Assembly (NCBI RefSeq): GCF_025642155.1
Contig: NZ_CP106798.1
Coordinates: 5,704,001-5,768,000 of the forward strand
Reading direction: 5' to 3'
From: Streptomyces sp. HUAS 15-9
GTDB taxonomy: Bacteria > Actinomycetota > Actinomycetes > Streptomycetales > Streptomycetaceae
Length of the DNA: 64,000 nt
The notes below the pieces were generated by a model. The model was not told where the DNA came from and searched no databases. It was given only the letters and a program-made list of their open reading frames with translations. This document shows, one piece after another, positions 43,652-52,968 of the stretch; the stretch's first letter is position 1; every line of letters starts with the position of its first letter. The translations under genes were made by a program, and so were the position numbers.

Positions 43652-45331
43652 ATGGCCAGGGAATTCCAACGCGGCCACAAGGCCAGGATCAGTGACCTCA
43701 CCGCGGGCATGGATCTGTACGTAGGCGTGCAGATTTCCGCCCCCGGACTGACCTTCGACATCAGCTGCTTCGGCCTCGACGCCGACGAACGGCTCTCGGA
43801 CGACCGGTACTTCGTCTTCTTCAACCAGCCGAAGTCCCCCGAGGAGTCCATCCAGCTGCTCGGCGCCCAGGCGGGCGACACGGAGTCCTTCCGGATCACG
43901 CTGGACAGGATCCCGCCGCAGATCCAGAAGCTGTCGTTCACGGCGACGATCGACGGCGCCGGGCAGATGTCGCAGATCAACCCCGGATACGTCCGCATCG
44001 TCGCCGGCGGCGAGGAGGTGGCCCGGTACTCCTTCAACGGCTCGGAGTTCTCCACGGAGCGGGCCGTGATGCTGGGCGACTTCTACCTGAAGGACGTGTG
44101 GCGGTTCGCCGCCGTCGGCCAGGGCTTCGACGGCGGCCTCGAGGCGCTGCTGAAGAACTTCGGAGGCGAGGTCGCCGAAGAGGAGGCGCCCGCGGCCCCG
44201 CAGCAGCCGCAGACCGGCGCCGCTCCGGGCTTCGCCCCGCCCGCCCAGGCCGCGGCCCCGCCCGCGTTCGGTGCCCCGGCCGCCCCGGCCCCTGCTCCCG
44301 CTCCCGCTCCCGCTCCCGCTCCGCAGGGATTCACACCGCCGCCGGGAACCACGCCGCCCATGCCCAACGTGCACGCCGCGCCGACCGTCATCGCCCCCCT
44401 GGCACCGCCCGCCGGCGGCACGGTGCCCCCTCCGGCCCCGGCGCCCGCCCCCTACGGCCAGCCCCAGCAGCCGTACGGACAGCAGCCCGCCCCGAACGCC
44501 CCCATGCCCCCCGGCTACGGCCAGCCCCCGGCTCCGCAGGCCCCGGCCCCGCCTCCCGGCTACGGCCAGCCGACCCCGCCCCCGGGCTACGGTCAGCAGC
44601 CCCCGTTCGGGCAGGTGCCCGGCCAGCAGCCCGCCTCCTACGGAGTGCCGCAGGGCGCTCCCCAGGGCGGCGCCGGTGTGGCCGCCGCGCTCCAGCAGTT
44701 CAAGGAGACGCCCACCGGGCAGCGCTGGACGCAGCAGAACAAGAAGCTGATCCGGGTCGACCTCGGCATGGGCGGCCAGCCCGTGCTCGCCCGCCAGGGC
44801 AGCATGGTGCTCTACCAGGGCAAGGTCGACTTCAGCTACAAGGGCGCCGGTTTCGCCGGTCGGATCGTGGGCAACGCGACCGGCCAGGAGATGCAGCTGA
44901 TGCGCTGTACCGGCCAGGGCCAGGTGTTCCTCGCCGAGAACTCCACCCACCTGCACCCCGTCGAGCTCCAGGGCGACGCGATCTGTGTCTCCGCGGAGAA
45001 CGTCCTCGCCTTCGACGAGAGCCTCCAGTACGAGGTCCGCCGCATCGAGGGACACGGCATTCCCGGTGGCGCGCTGTTCACGATGCAGTTCCAGGGGACC
45101 GGCACGATCGTCGTCAAGACGCACGGCACGCCCGTCGTCCTGCCGGTCACGCCCACCACGTTCGCCGACTGCAACGCGGTGGTCGCCTGGTCCGCCGCCT
45201 CCCAGGTGATCGTCTCCAGCCAGGTCCGGATGCGGCGCAACGCCTATCCGGGCGACACCGGCGAGAGCGTCAACCTCCAGTTCCGGGGAGCGCCCGGCAA
45301 CTTCATCGTCGTCCAGCCGTACGAGGTCTGA
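43652..45331 (+). CDS. TerD-AIM24 fusion protein
   Basis: The 559-residue protein has an N-terminal TerD domain (MDLYVGVQISAPGLTFDISC, DDRYFVFFNQPKSPEES) that in TerD proteins binds calcium. A long Pro/Ala/Gln-rich linker of about 170 residues with PPGYGQ repeats follows, then a C-terminal AIM24 (TIGR00266-like) domain (MVLYQGKVDFSYKGAG, MRCTGQGQVFLAENSTHLHPV). TerD proteins belong to tellurite/stress-response networks. AIM24 domains form beta-rich trimers, and their bacterial role is open. Two stand-alone AIM24 genes follow within 11-17 bases, so the three form an operon. Confidence 0.85.
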   Translation: MAREFQRGHKARISDLTAGMDLYVGVQISAPGLTFDISCFGLDADERLSDDRYFVFFNQPKSPEESIQLLGAQAGDTESFRITLDRIPPQIQKLSFTATIDGAGQMSQINPGYVRIVAGGEEVARYSFNGSEFSTERAVMLGDFYLKDVWRFAAVGQGFDGGLEALLKNFGGEVAEEEAPAAPQQPQTGAAPGFAPPAQAAAPPAFGAPAAPAPAPAPAPAPAPQGFTPPPGTTPPMPNVHAAPTVIAPLAPPAGGTVPPPAPAPAPYGQPQQPYGQQPAPNAPMPPGYGQPPAPQAPAPPPGYGQPTPPPGYGQQPPFGQVPGQQPASYGVPQGAPQGGAGVAAALQQFKETPTGQRWTQQNKKLIRVDLGMGGQPVLARQGSMVLYQGKVDFSYKGAGFAGRIVGNATGQEMQLMRCTGQGQVFLAENSTHLHPVELQGDAICVSAENVLAFDESLQYEVRRIEGHGIPGGALFTMQFQGTGTIVVKTHGTPVVLPVTPTTFADCNAVVAWSAASQVIVSSQVRMRRNAYPGDTGESVNLQFRGAPGNFIVVQPYEV

Positions 45332-45342
45332 GGGAGCCCGTC

Positions 45343-46023
45343 ATGAACCAGCCACTTGCGGGCTATGCCCCCGCACCCGTCACCGCCCGCATGGAGAACC
45401 ACGGCAACCACATGCTGAAGGTCGCCATGCAAACGGGGAACGACCTCCTCGCGCGCGTGGGATCGATGGTCGCCTACGAGGGCTTCGTCCAGTACGAGCC
45501 CAACCCGCCAGCCGTGCGCCAGATCGCCCGCGACTGGATCACCGGCGAGGGCGCCCCCCTGATGAAGTGCTCCGGCGACGGCCTGCTCTACCTCGCCGAC
45601 TACGGGGCGAACGTCGTCGTGATCAACCTCAACGGCGACGGCATCTCCGTCAACGCCACCAACCTGCTCGCCTTCGACGCGCACCTCACCTGGGGCGTGG
45701 AGCGGGTCAAGGGGCTGGCGAAGTTCGCCGGACAGGGTCTGTGGAACACGAAGATCTCCGGCCAGGGCTGGGTGGCCCTGACCTCGCGCGGCAAGCCGAT
45801 CGTCGTCGACTGCGGCGGCGGTGAGGACGAGACGTACGTCGACCCCGACGCGCTCGTCGCCTGGTCCCCGAACCTCAAGGTCAAGGGCAAGCGCAGCTTC
45901 AAGGCGCAGTCGCTGATCGGCCGGGGCAGCGGCGAGGCCTTCCAGATGGCCTTCTCCGGCCAGGGGATCGTCGTCGTCCAGCCCAGCGAGGACAGCACCG
46001 ACCGCCTCCGGATCCGGGGCTGA
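45343..46023 (+). CDS. AIM24 family protein
   Basis: The 226-residue protein is essentially one AIM24 domain: LARVGSMVAYEGFVQYE, LMKCSGDGLLYLADYGANV, ISVNATNLLAFDAHLTWGVE and GIVVVQPSE at the end. It aligns with the C-terminal half of the upstream TerD fusion and with the next gene. AGGGAG precedes ATG 45343. It is probably cytosolic or membrane-peripheral. Function is unknown; the shared operon suggests the three proteins assemble together. Confidence 0.86.
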   Translation: MNQPLAGYAPAPVTARMENHGNHMLKVAMQTGNDLLARVGSMVAYEGFVQYEPNPPAVRQIARDWITGEGAPLMKCSGDGLLYLADYGANVVVINLNGDGISVNATNLLAFDAHLTWGVERVKGLAKFAGQGLWNTKISGQGWVALTSRGKPIVVDCGGGEDETYVDPDALVAWSPNLKVKGKRSFKAQSLIGRGSGEAFQMAFSGQGIVVVQPSEDSTDRLRIRG

Positions 46024-46040
46024 GGGGGATCACAGACACC

Positions 46041-46796
46041 ATGCAGAGCCCGCTTTTCGCCTTCAACGACTCACAGGCCCAGGAGCGCTACAGCCTGCAG
46101 AGCAAGCAGATGCTGCGCGTCGTCCTGGAGGGCCACGACGACATCCTCGCCCGCAAGGGCACCATGGTCGCCTACCAGGGCCTCGTCGAGTTCGACGCCG
46201 AGTACCAGAGCAACAACCAGGCACGTGCGCGTGCCTACACCGGCGAGGGTCTCAACCTGATGCGCTGCCACGGGCAGGGCACGGTCTACCTCGCCAACCT
46301 CGCCCAGCACATCCACGTGGTGGACGTGGAACAGGACGGGCTGACCGTCGACAGCAGCTACGTCCTGGCCATGGACTCCTCGCTGCACCACGAGGTCATC
46401 GCCGTCGACAGCCTGTACGGCATCTCCGGCTCCGGGAAGTACCAGCTCAACATCACCGGTCGCGGCAAGGTCGCCCTGATGACCTCCGGTGCGCCGCTGA
46501 TGATGCAGGTCACGCCCGACAAGTACGTCAACTGCGACGCCGACGCGATCGTCGCCTGGTCCACCGGGCTGCGTGTGCAGATGCAGGCCCAGACGCACTC
46601 CTCCGGTGTGTGGCGACGGCGCGGCAACACCGGCGAGGGCTGGGAGCTGAGCTTCATGGGCAGCGGCTTCGCGCTGGTCCAGCCCAGCGAGCTGCTGCCG
46701 CCGCAGAACGCGGTGATCGGCCAGGGCGTCGCCGCGCAGTTCGGTATGGGGCAGCACGGGGCGCGGGCGCAGAACCAGGGGAACGTCTGGAGCTGA
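46041..46796 (+). CDS. AIM24 family protein
   Basis: The 251-residue protein repeats the AIM24 pattern: LARKGTMVAYQGLVEFD, LMRCHGQGTVYLANLAQHIHV, LTVDSSYVLAMDSSLHHEV and GFALVQPSELLPP. A Gly/Gln-rich tail ends in NVWS. It is the third gene of the TerD-AIM24 operon and more similar to the second than to non-family proteins. A strong terminator follows at 46814. Confidence 0.86.
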   Translation: MQSPLFAFNDSQAQERYSLQSKQMLRVVLEGHDDILARKGTMVAYQGLVEFDAEYQSNNQARARAYTGEGLNLMRCHGQGTVYLANLAQHIHVVDVEQDGLTVDSSYVLAMDSSLHHEVIAVDSLYGISGSGKYQLNITGRGKVALMTSGAPLMMQVTPDKYVNCDADAIVAWSTGLRVQMQAQTHSSGVWRRRGNTGEGWELSFMGSGFALVQPSELLPPQNAVIGQGVAAQFGMGQHGARAQNQGNVWS

Positions 46797-46813
46797 GCGC
46801 CCGGCAAGCCGAA

Positions 46814-46847
46814 GTAAGGGGCGGCCGCCCAGGCGGCCGCCCCTTAC
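46814..46847. terminator. Bidirectional hairpin terminator after the AIM24 operon
   Basis: Two perfect 16-base arms (46814-46829 and 46832-46847) with a two-base centre lie between the AIM24 operon and the convergent Nudix gene. Confidence 0.85.
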
Positions 46848-46854
46848 CTGTGGC

Positions 46855-47382
46855 TCAGGCGCCGAGCCTGGCGCGTGTCGCCTCCAGCAGTCGTACGACC
46901 GAGTCGTCGGCCACCTCCGCCACCTCGTCGTAGGCGAACCAGCGCACATCCAGCGACTCGTCGCTGACGGCGTGCTCGGCGTCGCGCGGGGCGAGGACCG
47001 CGTACTGGACGTCGAAGTGCCAGTGGCACGGCGGGGGGATCGGATGCCGGTCCAGGCGGACCGGACCACCCGGAAGCAGCGTCAGCCCCCGGATGCCGGA
47101 CTCCTCGGTCGCCTCACGCAGCGCCGCCGCCTCCAGCGTGGCGTCGCCCGGCTCGCAATGGCCGCCCATCTGCAGCCACATCCGCAGCTTCCTGTGCAGT
47201 GTGAGCAGCACACGGCCGCGCTCCGGGTCGATCACCAGGGCGCTCGCCGTGATGTGACCCGCGTGGCAGGCCTTCCACATGCCGTCCGGATGCGCCGCCA
47301 AGTGGTCCAGGTAGGACCGGCACAGCTCTTCCTGGCCCTCGAAGCCCTTCAGCACGAGGACCGTGTCGTCGTGCAGGCTCAC
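46855..47382 (-). CDS. Nudix hydrolase
   Basis: From GTG 47382, which overlaps the upstream stop (GTGA), the 175-residue protein shows ASALVIDPERGRVLLTLH and a Nudix box GGHCEPGDATLEAAALREAT followed by EESGI. The spacing G-x5-E-x7-REATEESGI matches the family, with Glu residues for metal binding. An HWHFDVQYAV strand follows. It hydrolyses a nucleoside diphosphate linked to another group; the substrate is not evident. It is coupled to the DUF2342 gene. Confidence 0.87.
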   Translation of the reverse strand: MSLHDDTVLVLKGFEGQEELCRSYLDHLAAHPDGMWKACHAGHITASALVIDPERGRVLLTLHRKLRMWLQMGGHCEPGDATLEAAALREATEESGIRGLTLLPGGPVRLDRHPIPPPCHWHFDVQYAVLAPRDAEHAVSDESLDVRWFAYDEVAEVADDSVVRLLEATRARLGA

Positions 47383-48827
47383 TCCGTGCCGTCGCCCCTG
47401 TCGTCCTTGTCGTCTTCGGGGGCCTTCTTCAGGTTCGGCTTCTCGCCGGAGCCGCCCGCCGCCTCGCCGAGGATCTTGTCCAGCTCGGAGAAGTCGAGCT
47501 GCTCGCGGTGCACGAAGCCGTCCGGGTCGTCCAGGTCGGTGGCCGTCGGCAGCATGTCCGGGTGGGCCCACAGGGCGTCCCGGCCGTCGACCCCGCGGGC
47601 GTCGGTGAGCGAGGCCCACAGGCGGGAGGCGTCGCGCAGCCGGCGCGGGCGCAGCTCCAGGCCGATCAGCGTGGCGAACGTCTGCTCCGCCGGGCCGCCC
47701 GTGGCACGGCGGCGGCGCAGCGTCTCGCGCAGGGCGTCGGCGGACGACAGACGCGGCTTCGCGGCCGCGTGGACCACCGCGTCCACCCAGCCCTCCACAA
47801 GCGCCAGAGCCGTCTCCAGACGGGCCAGAGCGGCCTTCTGCTCGGGCGTGTCCTCCGGCTGGAACATGCCCTGCTGGAGCGCGTCCTGCAGCTGCTCAGG
47901 GTTCTGCGGGTCGAACTGGCCGACGACGTCCTCCAGCTTGGCCGTGTCAACCTTGATCCCGCGCGCGTACCCCTCGACCGCGCCGAACAGATGCGAGCGC
48001 AGCCACGGCACATGCGCGAACAGACGCTGGTGGGCGGCCTCGCGCAGGGCGAGGTAGAGCCGCACCTCGTCCTTCGGCACGCCCAGGTCCTTGCCGAACG
48101 CCTCGATGTTCACGGGCAGCAGGGCGGCCCTGCCCGCCGGGCCGAGCGGCAGCCCGATGTCGGTCGAGCCGACCACCTCGCCCGCGAGCACGCCCACGGC
48201 CTGCCCGATCTGCGTGCCGAACATGGCACCGCCCATCGAGCGCATCATGCCGATCAGCGGGCCGGCCATGGCCTGCATCTCCTCCGGCAGGACATCGCCC
48301 ATCGCCGCGCCGACGCGCTCCGCGACCGGGTCGACGAGCTCCTTCCAGGCGGGCAGGGTCGCCTCGACCCACTCCGCGCGCGACCACGCCACAGCGGAGC
48401 CGGCACCGGACGGCAGGGACGTCGCGTCGTCCAGCCACAGGTCGGCCAGGCGGACGGCCTCCTCGACCGCCGTGCGCTCGGCCGGGCCGATGCTCGTGTC
48501 CTTGATGCCGTCCTGTGTGCCCTGGGAGACCGTCTGGCGGGCGATCTGCTTGGCCATGTCCCAGTTCACCGGGCCGCCCTCGTAGGAGAGCATCTGGCCC
48601 AGTTGCTGGAACGCGGCGCCCAGGTCGGTGGGGTTCAGTGAACCGAACATGGCAGCGAGCGGATTGTCCGCACCCGGGCCGCCGAAGCCCCCGGCTCCGG
48701 GCAGCCCGAAACCGAACGGGTTGGCCGGTCCCTGCCCACCACCGCTCTGCTGGTCCTTCTCCTTGCCCTCGTCGCCGTCGTCCGGCTCCTCCGGCGGAAG
48801 GCCGAATCCGAATGGGGTGTCACTCAC
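47379..48827 (-). CDS. DUF2342 zinc-dependent metalloprotease-like protein
   Basis: The 482-residue protein begins MSDTPFGFGLPPEE and continues through a Gly-rich acidic segment into the DUF2342 domain (WDMAKQIARQTVSQGTQDG, MGGAMFGTQIGQAVGVLAGE, LALREAAHQRLFAHVPWLRS). Databases label the family zinc-dependent metalloprotease or F420-biosynthesis-associated, but a canonical HExxH is not visible; REAAHQRLF is the closest. Peptidase activity is therefore uncertain. GTG 48827 is divergent from the SDR gene and the stop overlaps the Nudix start. Confidence 0.78.
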   Translation of the reverse strand: MSDTPFGFGLPPEEPDDGDEGKEKDQQSGGGQGPANPFGFGLPGAGGFGGPGADNPLAAMFGSLNPTDLGAAFQQLGQMLSYEGGPVNWDMAKQIARQTVSQGTQDGIKDTSIGPAERTAVEEAVRLADLWLDDATSLPSGAGSAVAWSRAEWVEATLPAWKELVDPVAERVGAAMGDVLPEEMQAMAGPLIGMMRSMGGAMFGTQIGQAVGVLAGEVVGSTDIGLPLGPAGRAALLPVNIEAFGKDLGVPKDEVRLYLALREAAHQRLFAHVPWLRSHLFGAVEGYARGIKVDTAKLEDVVGQFDPQNPEQLQDALQQGMFQPEDTPEQKAALARLETALALVEGWVDAVVHAAAKPRLSSADALRETLRRRRATGGPAEQTFATLIGLELRPRRLRDASRLWASLTDARGVDGRDALWAHPDMLPTATDLDDPDGFVHREQLDFSELDKILGEAAGGSGEKPNLKKAPEDDKDDRGDGTE

Positions 48828-49019
48828 GGGGTTCCTCGGCTGGTAAGGCCGCCGGTTCTCTCCGGCGGCGCGGCTGCCCGACAACACCACCCAGCGTAGA
48901 CACCCGGGCCGGTTCGGGCCTCGGTGCTTCGCCGACTCTCGGCCTGCGGCAGGATGGATGCCACCTGGTACGTACGCGTCACTCGCGCCCGTACTGAAGA
49001 CAACCGCTGGAGACGCCCG

Positions 49020-50132
49020 GTGAGTTCCCCAGATCCGCAGGTTCGCGGAGCGCGAAACCATTCCACCCCTCCCGCGGTGCGCGGGCCCGTCGTCGCGGTC
49101 ACCGGTGCCGCGACCGGGGTCGGCGCGCTGCTGACGGAGCGGCTCGCCGCGTCCGACGCGATCAAGCAGGTCATCGCCATCGACGAGCGGCGCGGTGAGT
49201 GCGCGGCGGCGCAGTGGCACATTCTCGACGTGCGGGATCCGGCCATCGCGGACAAGCTGCGGGGCGCGGACGTGGTCGTGCACCTGGCGCTCGACCTCGA
49301 CCTGGGGAGTGACGCTGCCGCCCGGACGGCCTACAACGTTCGGGGGACGCAGACCGTGCTGACCGCCGCGGCGGCGGCCGGGGTGCACCGGGTGGTGCTG
49401 TGCACGTCGTCGATGGTCTACGGGGCGCTGCCGGACAACGAGCTGCCGCTGTCGGAGGACGCGGAGCTGCGGGCGACGGCCGAGGCCACCGGTGTGGGTG
49501 ACCTGCTGGAGATCGAGCGGCTCGCGCGGCGCGCTCCGCGGGCGCATCCGGGGCTCAATGTCACCGTGGTGCGGCCCGCCGTGCTGGTCGGGGGCACCGA
49601 CACCGCGCTGACCAGGTACTTCGAGTCGCCTCGGCTGCTTGTCGTCGCCGGGTCGCGGCCCGCCTGGCAGTTCTGCCACGTCGAGGATCTGTGCAGTGCT
49701 CTGGAGTACGCGGTGGTGGAGAAGGTCGACGGTGAGCTGGCCGTCGGCTGCGACGGGTGGCTCGAGCAGGAGGAGGTCGAGGAGCTCAGCGGGATCCGGC
49801 GGATGGAGCTGCCGTCGGCCGTCGCACTGGGCGCGGCGGCACGGCTGCACCGGATCGGGCTCACTCCGTCCCCGGCCGGGGACCTGGCGTACACGATGTA
49901 CCCCTGGGTGGTGAGCGGGAGCCGGCTGCACGACGCCGGATGGCGGCCGCGGTGGACCAATGAGGAGGTGCTCGCGGAGCTGCTGGAGGAGGTGTCCGGG
50001 CGGCACACGGTCGCCGGGCGGCGGCTCGGCCGCAAGGACGCCACGGCCGCGGGTGCGGCGGGGGCGACGGTGGCCCTGCTGGGCGCTGCCGCTGTGGTCC
50101 GGCGGGCCCGGAAGGCCCGGCGGCGCCTGTGA
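49020..50132 (+). CDS. NAD-dependent epimerase/SDR family protein with C-terminal membrane segment
   Basis: The 370-residue protein has the Rossmann motif VAVTGAATGVGALLTERL at about residues 25-42, VVHLALDLD, and CTSSMVYGALP in the catalytic region. A C-terminal ATAAGAAGATVALLGAAAVV hydrophobic segment ends in RRARKARRRL, suggesting membrane anchoring. GTG 49020 has GGAG about eight bases upstream. The canonical YxxxK is not clear after the SMVYG, so catalysis is uncertain. It is divergent from the DUF2342 gene. Confidence 0.78.
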   Translation: MSSPDPQVRGARNHSTPPAVRGPVVAVTGAATGVGALLTERLAASDAIKQVIAIDERRGECAAAQWHILDVRDPAIADKLRGADVVVHLALDLDLGSDAAARTAYNVRGTQTVLTAAAAAGVHRVVLCTSSMVYGALPDNELPLSEDAELRATAEATGVGDLLEIERLARRAPRAHPGLNVTVVRPAVLVGGTDTALTRYFESPRLLVVAGSRPAWQFCHVEDLCSALEYAVVEKVDGELAVGCDGWLEQEEVEELSGIRRMELPSAVALGAAARLHRIGLTPSPAGDLAYTMYPWVVSGSRLHDAGWRPRWTNEEVLAELLEEVSGRHTVAGRRLGRKDATAAGAAGATVALLGAAAVVRRARKARRRL

Positions 50133-50301
50133 GCCGAGGGGCTTCGCCCTTCAGCCGCGCCAGTGGGGCTCCCGTCCCCCGCTCCCGGACCGGCGGGAGG
50201 CCGGTTGCGAAGTCGCCCTGTAGGACCCTCCGAATCGCGGCGCGCGCGTGGTGACGAAAGCCGCGTTCCGAGTCGTCCCCGGCATGGGGCACGATGGAGG
50301 C

Positions 50302-50763
50302 ATGGCACTCACGAACGATCATCCCGGCGAGCAGACGGCTCTGGAGCCCATCAAGCTGATCGCCGTCCGCGAGACCGCGCTCTCCGTGGACGAGGTTTTC
50401 CGGGCCGTCGGGGACGACGCGGCAGGCGGCATCGCGCTCTTCGTGGGGACCGTACGGAATCACGACGGCGGGGTCGACGTCGACGAGCTCGGCTACTCGT
50501 GCCACCCCAGCGCCGAGGCCGAGATGCGGAAGGTCGCCGAGAAGGTGGTCGCGGAGTTCCCGGTGCGGGCGCTGGCCGCCGTCCACCGTGTGGGGGACCT
50601 CAGGATCGGGGATCTCGCCGTCGTCGTCGCGGTCGCGTGTCCGCACCGGGGCGAGGCCTTCGAGGCGTGCCGGAAGCTGATCGACGACCTCAAGCACGAA
50701 GTGCCCATCTGGAAGCACCAGAAGTTCTCCGACGGGACCGAGGAATGGGTCGGGGCCTGCTGA
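50302..50763 (+). CDS. moaE: Molybdopterin synthase catalytic subunit MoaE
   Basis: The 153-residue protein has the MoaE fold: IALFVGTVRNHDGGVDVDEL, SCHPSAEAEM, VHRVGDLRIGDLAVVVAVAC, HRGEAFEACRKLIDDLKHEV and the active-site PIWKHQKF lysines. It transfers sulfur from thiocarboxylated MoaD to precursor Z, making molybdopterin. ATG 50302 is used; ATG 50284 is in frame. MoeZ in this window may supply the activated MoaD. The gene is not next to other moa genes here. Confidence 0.93.
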   Translation: MALTNDHPGEQTALEPIKLIAVRETALSVDEVFRAVGDDAAGGIALFVGTVRNHDGGVDVDELGYSCHPSAEAEMRKVAEKVVAEFPVRALAAVHRVGDLRIGDLAVVVAVACPHRGEAFEACRKLIDDLKHEVPIWKHQKFSDGTEEWVGAC

Positions 50764-50879
50764 ATTTGCGCCGCCGTCCTCCGGTTGCGTAACCACACCC
50801 CCGGCGTGAGCGTTGTCAGTGCGGATGGTTAATCTGCTGATCAGTCAGTCGCGGACGCTCATGGGGTCGGGAGGTCGGC

Positions 50880-51044
50880 ATGGCGGCGCTCGCCTGGTTG
50901 CTTATTCCGCTTGTCGCTGCGATAGGCGCCGGTCTGTGGGGAAGTTGGGCCAACAGGACCCGCAAGGCCCGCAGCGACGGCCCGGAGCTCGACGGGTACG
51001 CCCGGTTCCGTGAGGCCATGGAGAGGTCCCACTCCAGTACCTGA
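50880..51044 (+). CDS. Small membrane protein, 54 residues
   Basis: The short frame starts at ATG 50880 with GGGAGG five bases upstream. It reads MAALAWLLIPLVAAIGAGLW as a single membrane helix, followed by a basic and polar tail (NRTRKARSDG, YARFREAMERSHSST). GC-biased third positions and the ribosome binding site support it. It lies directly before the Lon-like PDZ protease gene, 59 bases away. I recognise it only as a streptomycete small protein; a partner role with the protease is a guess. Confidence 0.68.
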   Translation: MAALAWLLIPLVAAIGAGLWGSWANRTRKARSDGPELDGYARFREAMERSHSST

Positions 51045-51103
51045 GGCATGTGACGGGGGTGCCCTGACGGTGTGCTGACAGACCTGTCCCGTACTGTCGA
51101 GAC

Positions 51104-52201
51104 ATGCCACGCCGCACCGCGACGATGCTCGCCTCCACCCTGATGCTGATCGCGCTCCTGTGCGCGGGAGTGCTCATCCCCGTGCCGTACTCGGAGATGT
51201 CCCCGGGGCCGACCGTGAACACCCTCGGGGACCATGGCGGCGAGCCGGTGCTGCAGGTCTCCGGGCACAAGACCTACGCCACGTCCGGGCACCTCAACAT
51301 GACCACCGTGCGGGTCACCAGCGCCGACTACAAGATGAACATCGTCGAGGCCGTCTACGGCTGGCTGGCGCACGACACCAAGGTGGTGCCGCACGACACG
51401 CTCTACCCGGACGGCAAGACCGAGGAGCAGTCCACCCAGGAGAACGCCGAGGAGTTCAGCCAGTCCCAGGAGAGCGCCAAGGTCGCGGCCCTGAAGGAGC
51501 TCGGCATCCCGGTGAAGTCCTGGGTGATCGTCTCGACGGTGGTCAAGAACTCGCCGGCCGAGCGCAGGCTGCACGCCGGTGATGTGATCAAGGCCGTCGA
51601 CGGCACGGCGGTCAAGCAGCCGTCCGACGTCGCGAAGCTGGTGACCAGGCACAAGCCCGGTCAGGACGTCGTCTTCACGGTCGTCCCGGCCAAGGAGCAG
51701 GCCGCCGCCGAGAAGGCGAACAAGACGGCGACCAGGACCCAGGACGTCACGATCACCACCGCGACGTCCAGCGACAGCGGTGCCAAGCGCGCGATCGTCG
51801 GGATCTCCGCCGGGACGGACCACACCTTCCCGTTCACCATCGACATCAAGCTCGCCGACGTCGGCGGGCCCAGCGCCGGGCTGATGTTCGCGCTCGGCAT
51901 CTACGACAAGCTCACCCCGGGCAGCCTCACCGGCGGCAAGTTCGTCGCCGGCACCGGCACCATCGACGACGGGGGCACGGTCGGGCCGATCGGCGGCATC
52001 GAGATGAAGACCGTCGGGGCGCGCGACAAGGGCGCCCAGTACTTCCTCACGCCCGCCGACAACTGCGCGGCCGCCGCCAACGACACCCCGAGCGGTCTCA
52101 CCCTCGTCAAGGTGAAGACCATCGACGACGCCCTCGGCGCCCTCAAGGACATCCGCAGCGGCGACACCGCGGCCCTGCCGAAGTGCACTACCAAGGGCTG
52201 A
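51104..52201 (+). CDS. YlbL-type PDZ and Lon-like serine protease
   Basis: The 365-residue protein has one N-terminal membrane helix (ASTLMLIALLCAGVLIPVPY), an extracytoplasmic PDZ domain (IVSTVVKNSPAERRLHAGDV) and a C-terminal S16 Lon-like domain. The Ser-Lys dyad is at Ser257 (GGPSAGLMF) and Lys302 (GGIEMKTVGA). YlbL proteases cleave membrane or secreted regulators; in Bacillus one degrades a DNA-damage cell-division inhibitor. The length and order are typical. A bidirectional terminator follows. Confidence 0.88.
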   Translation: MPRRTATMLASTLMLIALLCAGVLIPVPYSEMSPGPTVNTLGDHGGEPVLQVSGHKTYATSGHLNMTTVRVTSADYKMNIVEAVYGWLAHDTKVVPHDTLYPDGKTEEQSTQENAEEFSQSQESAKVAALKELGIPVKSWVIVSTVVKNSPAERRLHAGDVIKAVDGTAVKQPSDVAKLVTRHKPGQDVVFTVVPAKEQAAAEKANKTATRTQDVTITTATSSDSGAKRAIVGISAGTDHTFPFTIDIKLADVGGPSAGLMFALGIYDKLTPGSLTGGKFVAGTGTIDDGGTVGPIGGIEMKTVGARDKGAQYFLTPADNCAAAANDTPSGLTLVKVKTIDDALGALKDIRSGDTAALPKCTTKG

Positions 52202-52221
52202 CCGGCGACACCCGCGCACGG

Positions 52222-52256
52222 CTGGGGGCGCTCCTCGTCACGAGGGGCGCCCCCAG
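52222..52256. terminator. Bidirectional hairpin terminator
   Basis: A 16-bp stem with one G-T pair (52222-52237 with 52241-52256) and three-base loop lies between the convergent PDZ protease and PPA1309 genes. Confidence 0.85.
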
Positions 52257-52273
52257 TGCCGTACCGCGGGACC

Positions 52274-52816
52274 TCAGTCCTCGAACGTCGCCTTCAGCGC
52301 CTCCGCCAGACCGGGCACCAGGTCGGGGCCGGTGAGAACCTCCGTCGGGGTGTCCTTCTCGCGCAGCCGCACCGCGGACTCGCGGGTGCCGTCGCGCAGG
52401 ACGGCGACCGTCATCCGGACCTCCTGGCGCTCGGGGTGGGTGGCCACCCACTTGGCCAGCTTCGCCCCGCTCATGCCCTGCGGGACCTGGGCCTCGGCGG
52501 ACGGCGGCAGCATCAGGCGCTCTACAGTGAGCGCGCAGCCGGCCACCGCGTCGGGCCAGGCGATGGTGGCGAGGAACTCGTCGAGCGCCTTGTCCGTTGG
52601 AACCTCGTCCTGCTCGATCGGGGTGAGACCGGTGGCGCCGGACTCTTCCTGCAGGCCCAGCTGGGCCGCGAGGGCAGGTTCCTGGGCCCGCAGCCGTGCG
52701 GTGTCTACGAGGGCGAAGAGGCGAGCGGGCTGGTCCCAGCCGAGGCCGGAGGCGTACTCGTCGATCTCGAGTACGGCCCGGGTGAGCGGGCTCGTTGCCA
52801 TGGGAGTGTTGGACAT
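52274..52816 (-). CDS. PPA1309 family protein
   Basis: The 180-residue protein begins MSNTPMATSPLTRAVLEIDE and contains GWDQPARLFALVDT, WPDAVAGCALTVERLMLPPS and RLREKDTPTEVLTGPDLVPG. This is the single-domain actinobacterial PPA1309 family, conserved and of unknown function. An AGGA eight bases before ATG 52816 supports the start. It is divergent from the UPF0182 gene, a pairing I recall as conserved across Actinobacteria. Confidence 0.85.
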   Translation of the reverse strand: MSNTPMATSPLTRAVLEIDEYASGLGWDQPARLFALVDTARLRAQEPALAAQLGLQEESGATGLTPIEQDEVPTDKALDEFLATIAWPDAVAGCALTVERLMLPPSAEAQVPQGMSGAKLAKWVATHPERQEVRMTVAVLRDGTRESAVRLREKDTPTEVLTGPDLVPGLAEALKATFED

Positions 52817-52968
52817 GGTCACAATCCTGCCTCGTTCCCGGCCGGAATCGGGAACCGAGTAAACGGTGAGTAAGTTGCATAGATGTGGGCCCACGATCAC
52901 GGGGGGCCACGGACGGTCCACGAACACGAGGGCCTGACGGATCAACAGCGAACTTCGAGGTGCGCACC

